A stretch of DNA of 39,073 nucleotides, taken from the NCBI GenBank assembly GCA_019648995.1, contig BLXT01004649.1:142064-181136 (forward strand), read 5' to 3'. Origin of the DNA: Plakobranchus ocellatus. Its lineage: Eukaryota; Mollusca; Gastropoda; Plakobranchidae. Shown piece by piece: positions 1 through 11,207 of the stretch (positions are counted from its first letter, which is position 1; every line of letters begins with the position of its first letter). The notes below the pieces were generated by a model. The model was given only the letters and a program-made list of their open reading frames with translations. It searched no databases and was not told the DNA's origin. Position numbers and translations under genes: made by a program.

Positions 1-1514
1 TTTTTTTTTTTTTTTTCAGATAAAGAAAAATTAGCATGAAATATTCAAAAAAAGAAAGAAAAAAAAAGATATTTAAATCTTCCAGCTAGCATTGCTAAGT
101 TGTAAACATCTTTTTAACAAAAATTCACCTGAGACTTATTATGAAAAGTGTCATGTAAACATTGCACTGAGAAGAGCGATCAAGTTCCATTAAGTATAAC
201 CCTTCATATTGGCCACTTGTGGAGAAAAATCAACTACTATTTGTGATGCTCTAGACCAAAGCTACCTACACAAAACATGGATTACTAAAAGCGTGTGTCT
301 TAATGGAAATCTACCTAATGATATATAATTAATGTAAAAATGTATTCAATTACCAGAGGACTTTCAATCGAACAACCATTCTTATCAAAGATTCGTAACA
401 TGCAGAATCACTTGTTGAAAATTTTTCAAGTCTCATAAATCAATAACGACAAAGAAAAGAATAAATCAGACAATTTTGTCAGTCTCATCTCTCAGCACAT
501 TTTGAACATCTTCATCACTTTTCTAAGATGTGTGTGTGACAATTCAAATTGTATTACTGCGTGCATTCAACCTGTGATAACATCATAATCATTTGTATGA
601 ACGCATGAGACACAAGAAATGTCTTGATCATGATAGACCTGAGTCTCTGGGATAAAGAGAGAGATTTAATTCCCCATATGTGTATAATATAATGATTGCG
701 ATCACAATCACACACTTAATTAAATGGTGTTTAAAAGACATTAATTTCAGCTACTGCGATGCCCGGCTGTCATGGAGGTAACCTGCACTTCACTGCTCAA
801 ATATTAATGTTGTTATAAAAAGAAAAGCACTGCTTACAGATTCTAACTGTATCAGAGGACACACTGTGATTTCATGGTTTTAACCCTTATCTTGTCTCAC
901 CTGCGATGGGAATTATTACTGTTTTCACAAAAAAAGAAGGAAAATATTATTCCTAAAATGTACATTTCTTGATTATTTTCTTCTTTCAGGATATACACAT
1001 TTGTTACCATTCTTATATTAAACAGGAAATATGAATTACTTTGAATGTAACATACAACAAAAACAATAACAATTACAACAATAATAATATTGTATTTACT
1101 TTTTGCATTTGTGTTATTTAAAAGAAAAAAAAAATTATTCTGACTGTGACATTATTTTATGGTGAAATTAAAAAAAAAAAAAAAAAAGGTTGTACACAAG
1201 CTCATCATTGCCCATGACATGTCCATATCCATATGCTCACAGTAACGAGAAAAAGGTATTTCAAACGACCATGATGGAAAACACAAGGAAAATAGAACAA
1301 CCATTTTAGGCCAGTCATAACATTTTATGGAATTCATGACACGTTTCAATGATTGAATTGAATGTTGTTGATGTGTTTTTAAATTATTTCAAAATTGTGC
1401 AGCCGTCTCCCAAAAGAAGCAGAGTTGCTGGATTTCCAGAACAAATAAAAACAGAAATCCAATATCATGAGAGTGAAATTAACACTAATTTTTTTCAGAA
1501 GTTCTGTTACATTA

Positions 1515-1788
1515 AACAGCGTGACTCATCTGGTAGGGCAGCTGGCTACCAAGTAAAGGGTCCGAGGTTTGAATCCCAGTCCAGGCCAAGTCAATTTTTC
1601 ATCGCTCCTCTGTCTCCACCCAGCACTAAATGGGTAGCAAGGGTCTCTTAAGACCCGTCGAAAGTAAAGGCGGCGAGGAAAGCAATGGCAAACTACCTCA
1701 CAAGGGCATATGCCAAGAACAATCAGGACCCTACTCCTGGTTCCAAGCAAGATGCTTGGACTAAGCTTGGGACCCACTTTACTTTTTT
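1515..1788 (+). mobile_element. tRNA-derived SINE
   Basis: A tRNA-like head carries an imperfect A box at 1531-1545 (TGGTAGGGCAGCTGG) and a good B box at 1566-1576 (GGTTTGAATCC), about 35 bases apart as in Pol III internal promoters. It is followed by a more GC-rich body. That body includes GGAAAGCAATGGCAAACTAC near 1677, which resembles 3' tails shared between SINEs and RTE-type LINEs. The body ends in a T-rich stretch. The T-arm stem pairs badly, so this is not a functional tRNA gene. The family name is unknown to me. Confidence 0.65.
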
Positions 1789-3584
1789 CACATTTAAAAA
1801 CAGTTCCAAAATGGAACTTTTTCCCCCCCTCAGATTTGTGATTTCTGTTTCAACCCAATCAGGGAGACAAGCACACAACCAGGCTACTTTTGAAAGGCTG
1901 CTGCACAAATCGACAACAGAGCCCCTGCCTTGTTTTGTTTGCTGCTCATGGAATTTTTCTGGTCAAACAAGCTCAAACAACTTGGAAATTTTTTTTTTTT
2001 TTCACAGAATATGCATCAGTTTATATCAAAACACATTATAGGCATGGTGGGTTTAAATCAGGTGTTAAAACTTTTTAAATTAAATCAATTCTGAATAACA
2101 GGGAGTTGCAACAAAACATTTTTGAAGATGTAAAAAAAAAAAAAGTTTTTGAAAGGCAAAAAAAAAACAAAAAATCCTCATGTTTTTTTCTTTATCTAAT
2201 TGTTTTTCAAATTCATCCATGTCGTGGCAAAGAATTAACTTATCTGCGGGGGAAAGATTTTTAGTTGTTGAAATCTTTCAAATGAATTACATATTTGAAG
2301 AAGGTATTGCTCTTGAGACCTGATCATCAATCAGATATTGTAAGTAAGCGTATACAAAAGGAAAAATAAATTACCTCATGATTGTTTTTTTCTTCATTTC
2401 AAAACATTCTTTTAAATAAAGTTTGAAATATTCAAATCTTGGCAGAAAATCAACATATCTCTACAGAAAGATTTTTTTGGGAGATTATAAAACCTGAGTA
2501 ATATACAAAGAATTGATTTGAGACTCATTTCATGCTTTAATTTTTATTTTCACTCTTCATTTGCTAATGTTAAATGCTTCTTATTCGAACTTCTGCTTGT
2601 GTGCAGTTGTATGTTTCATGAGCTGACGAGTAGAGGGACATAGGAAGTGGTAGGGGGAAAAGAAAAAAGAGATTGTAATGTTATTACCGTAAAGCTATAA
2701 AATATCAAGGCGTGATTTTAAGCAAGCAAAGATATACTACACATTAAAAGCCATACAAACTCAAATTACACATAAGTGCCATCTAGAAATTTCCAAAAAT
2801 TCTGAAGGAAGGGGGTCCAGGGCTACCTAGGCTATGGTAGGATATAATCAATACCTCCTAATATAAAACAAATTTTTTTTTTAACCTGATCTCAGGTTTT
2901 GGCAATTAAAACAAAAAAAAAAAAGGATTTTCCGGCAGAATCAAACAAGGTAGCACCCATGAATTACAGGCTTAATCTACTGCTTCTAAGAGCCTTTAAT
3001 ATCACAACCAGTGTAAGCAGCACAGAAACAATGCATAGCCAGATGTTGCACAGAATAACCAACACAACAGGCAAGGAAAACCTCAAGCATTTCCCGTCTC
3101 ATCACAACACAAGTTTCACAGTTAATGGCAGCTTCGATATTCATTGGTAACGGAAGGCTACTCCAGTTAAACCTATACTATGTCTAGTTATAACCCGCAT
3201 TACAAGCAATGCTTATTGCTGGTGAAATGTCAATCTACATAAAACAAAATACAAAAACAAAACAAAAAAAATTCTGTCATACAAAGTGTAGGTTTTTATG
3301 TAGGTGAGATATAGATAAATTCACCTACTCATTCAGCCACAGTAAACCCACTTTTTCTAAAAAAAAAAAAAAGAAAAAATTGTTTTTAATTCTACACACA
3401 AAAGACAAAACAAAACCCAAACAATTCTGCACCTCCCTATAGAGAATCTAAAACTTTTATTTTTGTAATAGCAGTGCTGAGACTTACAGCAAAAATCCCT
3501 ACATTACTGAAAGGGCAAGCTCATTATTAGCCACAGAGAAATGTGTGTGTATGTGAAGCATCAAGAAGACGAAAACAGACACTT

Positions 3585-3715
3585 GCAGAGAGAGAAGAAT
3601 AAACAGCTAAACATAAATTTAAAAGAGAAAGAGAGAGTGAGAGAGAGAGACATAAAGAGGTATGGACAGAGATCAAGAGAAACAAAGAGAAAGAAAGAGA
3701 AAGGCACACAAACCT
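3585..3715 (+). repeat. GA-rich purine tract
   Basis: This low-complexity stretch is made of GAGA, AAAG and related purine runs. It forces long open frames on both strands with Ser/Leu-rich or Arg/Lys/Glu-rich translations, which I do not regard as genes. Confidence 0.8.
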
Positions 3716-6700
3716 TTGAAAGTGATAAAAGCACCAGCGCTTTTGTATCAAAAGCTGGCTTGTCATATTCATTCTACTTAGGTTTTTCTGGGTTTTGCTT
3801 TCAGTCTTAGACACCTTAAACAATGTCAAACTCACTCCAATCTATTCGCGCATTCAGAGATAGGAAATAAGGCGAAACAAAAACACATCTTTTTATACAG
3901 CATGAGGGTTGAAGGCAAAGCAGTGAGGCAGGTTTGGAGGGAGGCGTAAAGCTAATTCTTCATTGAAAAATGAAAATGGCATGGAAAAAAATCAGAAATT
4001 TTAATGACACTAATAGCATAAAAAACAAAAGAATCTCAGGCACAGTTTTGATTTGCACCTTAAAATCACAAAAGTCAAAGCCTTTGTTCAAATTTTAGAG
4101 ATCTGTACAGGCTTTTCTCACATGTCCATAGAAGAATTGTGTACAGAATGTACTGACTAGTAAAGAAAGAAACAAATTCTATTGGAAAAAAAAATATAAA
4201 GAGGGAGCAACACTTTATAAATCATATTTATAATTTTAACTCATTTTCTACCACCTACACATTCTACTTTTTCATTCCTCATGGGGTATTTAGAAGCACT
4301 AATTAGTCAGTGGCATTGTTACATTGATTTATATAAATCTTGACATTTTAGACACATTAAGTTTCTTAATCTTAAAAGCAGTAGGCAAACTTCAATGACT
4401 ATCAATATCTACAAAACATGCTCAAGATCCTCATTTTTGTTGCAAAACATATCATGTTGCAGGGGTCCATTCCACAATTTGACAGTGTGTTAGATAAGAA
4501 AAGAGGTTCTTCAACGGCTCTAGCCTAGCGCAATATTCAACATGTCTGCAAACATCTTTATGAGATGCAAAAAACTAAGGGACTGTCAAAACATATATTT
4601 TTTTCTTTGTTTTTTTTTTTTGTCCCTTTCACAGTAAACTGAGGAGATAAAAAAAGGCTGGAGAAAGCCAAGAAATCAGTGATTACATTTGAAAGGCAAT
4701 AAAAATATTAGCAAATCAGAAACAGAATAATTTGTATAAAGTAATTCATTGCTCCTTCTTCTTCACAAAAAAAAACGATATAAAAAAAAAATAACAAACA
4801 CAATCATAACTGAGCCTGATCATAAATAAGTAATGCACAAGAATCTACAAATAACAGCACATTAACTTCTTTATCACATAAAGGTTGCTAATCACTGCTA
4901 TATACAGGGATTACCACGTGGTTCAGGCAACGTAAGCTACGTACTGAAGATGATAAAATCTTGTGTTGGATTCATGATTGAACAATTACCTGGCAGATCA
5001 ACCATCAAGTCTTGTGTGAGAGATGAAGATCTTTCCTCAAACAAGTTTGATCTCACAAAAATGCCCAAATTGTTAGCAAATGTCAGACAGGATTGGCGTT
5101 GCTTAGCTACTGACACTGTGATCATTGTTACACCTTTCCGTGTACAGGCCATCTTTCTATCCATTTGTCAAATCAAAAAAGTGATTATCTTTTTCATGGT
5201 TTTTTGTGTTGCTTCATAAATTTCTCTCAGTTTCACAACCATGAAGCAATTCTCATGAACCAAAAAAATAAAGACACAAAAGACGTATAGATACTGAGAG
5301 ATTCTGCAGTTCTATTTGTGGACCAAACAACCAATCATTTGAAACTACTTTACCAGTAATGCATAAAAATTGAAATATTCCAAAAAAAAAAAAAAAAATT
5401 ATAAAGATTCAATAAAATAGCAGCACAAGCGGTTTGTAAAGTTTTATCACATTCAACCATATCACTCATGCCATAATATTAGATAATTACAGCTACTCTC
5501 CTCCATATCACAAAATCCTCACTCAAGGAATTTCTTCTTATACAAAACTACTGGATTCTTGGGTTCAGAAAGTAATGCCTTATAAAAATAAGATTCAGGT
5601 GAACTTGAAACATTCTGAGATTTTCACACAACTTTTTTTTTTTTCATTCCCAGGACAGAAGTTGTTGAAAACAACTGATATTACTTTCAATACAATTCAA
5701 AACAAGGTTGACCACTGGGGAAAGAGAAGTTTCAACAAACTATCCGTCAGTAAACCAATTAGGAAAGTTCACATGTCAAAGATTTTCGAAAGATAATAAT
5801 GTCATGCAGTTTCTTTTTTGCACGCAAGTTTATCACAATTAAAAATAAATTTTAAAAATTCAGTGACTACAGCTTTTCTATCTCATATCGAAATAGTTTG
5901 GCACGTAAAATAAAAAGAAATATAGCTGCACTAGTAATAGATTTTTTAAAAAGTACTATTCAATTTTGGCTAAAGTCTTAGTTGGTCCAAAATTCCAGTG
6001 CTGTGACTAAACAGTCATAACTTTACTCAACTATACAGACTATGAGAGAGAATGGGAGTGCTGTGAACATATGCGCAAGATTCAAAAAGTCAAGAGTTTT
6101 CCACTATAATTTACTGTCTGCCTAGCTATACAGGCCAGGGAAACACAGTAAATCATTCACTTGATGTATGTTTGGGATATTTAGTAAATTTCATGAGAAA
6201 AAAACCATATTGATATCTGTATGAAGATTTGTACCATTGCAAAAAAATGTACCTGTTTATAGGGGACAATAATTTCTCAAGTGGGACCATAAAATATTTG
6301 TTATAAGATTTGAAAAATGCATGAGGAATAGACTAGAACCAAAACAACAGCGCAGCAGCAGAGTCATGTCAGCAGATACAGAAAAGGTAGCACGGTAAGG
6401 ACAGGCAGCAAGCTACATTGGTTAAGAAATTACAAACAGATGGGAGGGGGGGGAGGGCACATAGGCATGCAAGCAGAATTGCTCTACCTCATCAAGACAT
6501 GCTAGATTATAAACTGATTGGAACAATGTAAGTTTAAAGTACAGGATCATATTCTGACGATATATCAAAATGAAACCGTGAAAAGGGAAAAATGGAAAAC
6601 TTTGCATGCAAAGTAAAAAAAAAAAAAAAAAATTATGTAAATAAGATTTTTAAAAATTAAATAGATATGATAGAAATTTGATGGGATACAAAAATGAGTT

Positions 6701-7415
6701 ACAGCATGGAAAATGGGAATTTCTGAAAAACAGTTTTAAAAAATTGTATTACACAAGTAATTTATTTTAAATAACTATCTATATAACATATCATTTAGAT
6801 GGTTCTTCACACTGATAAACTTTGTCAGAACCGTTTATATATAATATCTATTTATGTCTACTTTGACTTCACTTTCTATATCAGTTTAGTTGTCAATGCA
6901 CCTTTTGGATCCTAGATTATATATTTTTTGTAGTGCCTTCTGAGTAATGATCTTGCCCAATCATATTTATATTAGAAATCAATAAACGAAATAGAATTGG
7001 TTGAAACAAAGATACAAGCACTAAGCCTACACTCAGCAAAGAAGTTTGTTTTAAATGCTTCACGACCAGCTACCTTTAAAATAGATCTACTTCAGAAAGC
7101 CAATACAACGTGAGAAGATGGCAGCAGGCAGAAATAAAATACTAGAAATAAATTGCTACAAAAGACATTATATTTTGAGCAAAAGAAGTAGAGCACAAGA
7201 AAAAAAAAACTGTGTGAGAGGAATATAAGATGTGTAAACGATTTAACATTCTGCTCAGAACATGAAATGAAACGCGTGTTGCTTAATACAAAAAAAAAAA
7301 AAAAAAAAAAGTTCTGACAGAAGCGATAAACAAAGCAATTACAAAAAGAAAAAAAAAAACTAGGCATTTATCTTTACAGACACAAAACAAAACTGCACTT
7401 AGCTATAAGAACAAT

Positions 7416-8294
7416 CTACACAGTGGAAATGATCTCGGCTTTCTTTGGTGGTGGCGTGGATGGCTCGTGATGAATTTGGGAACCACCTGCTGACATAAAC
7501 CTTAGGTGGTCTGCATTGGCGGCAGCAGACACGCCCACCTGTGGCAAGGCTTCATCAGGCAAGTCCTCTAGCACCATGCTACGCCGCCTGCGCTCCTGTA
7601 ATGCTTTCAGTATGGAAAATCCTCGGTGCGATTCCTCGATGATAGAGGCATCTGCCTCCGCGTCAAGCCTAGAATCCCCCTCTTTCAGAGGGGAAGATGG
7701 GGATTTGGGAGACATCGGCGACTTTGGGCTGGAAACCGTCCTCTTTGGGGAAGAGAGGTTCCCTGCCGTTGTGCCATCGTTGTCTGGGGTGGTCAGCTCC
7801 GAAGGCTGGTGGCTTCCCTCATGGCTGGACAGGCCCGAGTCTTGAAGGTCATCTTTCTCAGCTACATTACCGATATCATTCACGGTGGGTTCAGAGTTTG
7901 TGGGCGTGATCTCATTGTCCTCCTTGCCTTCAGACTTTTTGTCTGCTGAGGACCCACCCATGTTGGCAATCTTGCCAGTCATGTAGTTGATCCGCTGAGC
8001 TAGAGAGTCCATGAATGCATTGGTCTTATCATCCTGAGATGGAAACAGTTTAGGTTTTTCTTCCGCTCCACCTTCTCCATTCTCAAATAGTCCATCTCTG
8101 TCTGGGCTTGGGGATGTCTGCTTGGAGTAGCTTTTCCACGGGAAATTTGTCTTAATGCTCTGGGCAGCCACCTCCTTCACGTCACGGCGGGTATACCTCG
8201 TCTTAGGGTCTGACCTAGAGGTTATGCCCAGTACAGGCATGGTGGGCATTGGGGCAGACAGGATGTCTCTGTTCTTGGCTTGAGTTGATAAACT
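7416..8294 (-). CDS. Ankyrin gene exon 9, C-terminal tail (residues 305-596)
   Basis: The acceptor is ccacag at 8295-8296, and the exon runs without interruption to TAG at 7416-7418. The higher GC content and regular codon use set it apart from its surroundings. Visible features are a TSPSPDRD patch, DSGLSS at residues 456-461, an SP-rich run with several SPK sites at about 485-506, RRRRS at 539-543, PSTPPPKK near the end, and the C-terminus ISTV. Open frames on the opposite strand here are shadows. Confidence 0.92.
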   Translation of the reverse strand, partial: SLSTQAKNRDILSAPMPTMPVLGITSRSDPKTRYTRRDVKEVAAQSIKTNFPWKSYSKQTSPSPDRDGLFENGEGGAEEKPKLFPSQDDKTNAFMDSLAQRINYMTGKIANMGGSSADKKSEGKEDNEITPTNSEPTVNDIGNVAEKDDLQDSGLSSHEGSHQPSELTTPDNDGTTAGNLSSPKRTVSSPKSPMSPKSPSSPLKEGDSRLDAEADASIIEESHRGFSILKALQERRRRSMVLEDLPDEALPQVGVSAAANADHLRFMSAGGSQIHHEPSTPPPKKAEIISTV

Positions 8295-11151
8295 CTGTGG
8301 AGGTAATGGTGAGAGAAAGCAAAAATAAGAAAAAAGGTATTCACACAATTTTTCTTTAAGTGAAAAAAGAAGTTGATTTTTTACAACAGATGAACAATAT
8401 TAAATGTTTATTAGTAACAAGTTAACAGCTATATATTGGAGAAAAAAAGTCTGCCTTAAGGGTTAGAAAGAAAATTAACTTTATTCTTCAAATTGGTAGA
8501 AAAAAATTTATTACGGTCGACATCTCAAGTTTGATACATCCTTCAAAACAGATACTTTTTACAGATATTTACACATCTAAAAAAATATCTGGCAAAGGAA
8601 AGAGTGGGAAGGGGAGAGAAACAAAATGTATATGGCAATCTGCTTAACATTTGGCTAATTGATCTGATGCCCTGACTACTTTGTCAGTCACACCAAAACT
8701 TAGTCAGTCGAGCTTTTTTTTTAGGTACAATTGCTTTGTACAAACTAATTCTGTAGCAAACCCCAAACACATTCTGTATTTTAGTTCCTTATTGATCAAT
8801 AATTTTAAGTTCTCCAGAGGTTTATTTTTCTTACTTTTGGAAAAAAAAAAGGTATGCCTTGGGAACAAAATCTTGCACTCTCTGATGCTTGAAAACGTCA
8901 AAACCGCACACGATCTTTGAGTTCTTTATTTATACCTTTCTTCTATCCACAAACACAATCATAAAATTTCATGGCTTTAAATCAAAGTGAAATACTTTCA
9001 ATTGGTAGTTGCTTCTTTTTGATTCAAAATGAAAGGAAAAACATGAAAGAAATTCAATATTTTTTTTGCCTATTTTAGAAAAGAGAAACAATGTGATCAA
9101 CACTTTAGATTTGATGAATGGGCATATCTTGACCTCAGTTTCTTGAGAACAATAAGAAAGAGGAAAAAAATAGAGGGAGGGAGAGAGAGAACAAAAGAGC
9201 ATGAGAGAGAGAGAGAATGTAGGAAATAAGAGCGAGAAAGAAAGGATAAGACTAAAAGATCCAGTAAGATATTAGTTGGGGCAAAAAGAAAAAGGCAGGA
9301 AGAGAAGTTAAAAACGAGAGTGAGAGAGAGGGAGAGAGACAGAAAGTAACAAAAGGAAATAAATGAAGCAGTCATACAGAAAGGTGCAGTACCTCTAGAG
9401 CCTTGGCCGTGTCCAAGGAAGCCTGTGCATTAACGGAGTGGACAGAAGAAATGGTGGCCATGTCTACTTCCTTGTCCATGTCTCGCCACAATCTCTCAGC
9501 GTTTTCTAGAAATTCTTTCAGTTCTGGGTCCTTGGCACGGCTTGAGGCCATTTCACCACGCTGCACAAGAGATTATTTTGTTCTGGATATTACATGAAGA
9601 AGCTGAAAAACAAGTAAAACCTACAACTCCTAAACAGGTACACTGATTACGGTAAACCACTAAATTTTATTACAGATAAAATCATAGTATTATAGCTTTC
9701 TAGTCTTTTTCAACTTAACTTTTTTTTCTTAAAAAAAAAAGGCCTTGATGTCAAAGAGCTTAGCAAAATTCTATTGACCAATTAATGGCAATCAAAAAGT
9801 ATTCAATCCACCGGTAATATCTTTCAAACGACCATACCATGCCAGCAGCAGTCGGGTTTGCACCAGCATCCAACAGAAGGTACACCATCTCAGCATTACC
9901 ACAGTCAGCTGCCCAGTGTAATGCTGTCCACTTTGTCTAGGAGAAGTAAACAAAATGTAAAAACTTTATCTGAACTGGTCAGGATTTGAATGTGAAATGT
10001 CACAAATTTCACACCAAATAAATGAGACACGTTTATGCAAACAAATAAAAAAAAAAAATAATAAAACAGTTCACAGACATTTGAATCCGTCTCCACATCT
10101 TCATCACGTTTTTTTTTTTACAAAACAGTTGTTTGAACCACTGTTTTTTTTTTTTTCTTCCCTTTTTTACAAAGGGGACATTCCTTCAAACATAGTTCTT
10201 GCTAGTTTTATGAAGAGTAGAGATTGTTTAAAAAAGGGACAATTCAATCCTCTCTAAATTTCAACCTTTGGTCATTCTCATAAAACTTGAATTATGAATT
10301 TTTTTACTATAATTGAAACAGCCTAGGGAACACTCACATATAAAGTGACTGCGTTGAGATTGCAGTCGCCATCAATAAAAGCTGTGGCCACATCTACATG
10401 GTTGTGGTAAGCTGCAAACATCAGACCTGTGAAGTTTGCCTTTTGGAATACAGTCATAAGCTTTATTATCAACAACCAAAAAAAAAAAATGATTCCCATT
10501 GTATTTACAATGCAATTAATTCACTCAAATGTATCGAATCTAAGTATACCTTGTTTTCTCCACTTCAAATAAAGATGTATAATAAAACCTCAAAGATGCA
10601 AAATCATGCCAGCTCAAACAATGCTATAGCCTCAAATATTACATATAGTACACACAGAAGAATTTTTTCGCCTAACGATACAAAATCAGTTTTTAAAGTT
10701 TAATTATTTTGACAAATAAATGTGATTGTAGGAAGCAAAATATAAAACAAAACAATTTTTGGAAAAATTGTGTTGTGTGATTGTGACAATATTTTATGGC
10801 ATCTAAAGCAAAATGTTTCATACCATGCTGAAACTAAACAAATTAGGACTCTACAGATGCTGTGCTCAGATTATTTATTCTTGAGAGTTAACTCGTTCAT
10901 TGAAAGAGAATACTGAGCGCCTTTAAAATAGAAATTCTGTGGGTTTGTTTCTGTTTACCTCGCCCAGATCAGTGCACTGAAGGTTCACATCACAGCCTGC
11001 CTTTATGAGTGTGCGTGCTATCTCTCCTAGCACTCGCTCTTCCTCATACTTCTTAGACCGCGCGGTCTCGGTGAGGGCAGACCGACCATCCTGCAGGTAA
11101 GCATATGCGTTTTAAAGCAGAGAACATACAATTTTATATACTTGTTTAAAA

Positions 11152-11207
<56 letters not shown>

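Larger units (their letters stand above)
1..7415. other. Gene-free AT-rich region, possibly partly 3' UTR of the ankyrin gene
   Basis: I see no convincing coding exon on either strand. The short open frames here are low-complexity or lie inside repeats. The region is rich in A and T homopolymers and contains one tRNA-derived SINE (1515-1788) and a GA-rich tract (3585-3715). The ankyrin gene on the minus strand ends at 7416, so some of this is its 3' UTR. A minus-strand AATAAA (TTTATT at 6761-6766) lies about 650 bases past the stop codon and is one candidate end, but several other AT-rich matches exist. Confidence 0.6.

Noticed and set aside
1515..1590. Functional tRNA gene
   Set aside because: A and B boxes are present but acceptor and T-arm stems do not pair, and a SINE body follows.
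1349..2078. Several open frames of 61-118 residues on both strands
   Set aside because: They largely overlap the SINE, whose GC-rich body lacks stops by chance.
3527..3835. Overlapping open frames of 102 and 89 residues
   Set aside because: They are driven by GA low complexity, with Ser/Leu or Arg/Glu repeats and no domain.
7516..7949. Plus-strand open frames over ankyrin exon 9
   Set aside because: They are antisense shadows; the minus-strand frame joins in phase to eight upstream exons.
9097..9375. Minus-strand frame of 92 Ser/Leu-rich residues resembling membrane segments
   Set aside because: It is the polypyrimidine strand of a GA-rich intron tract.
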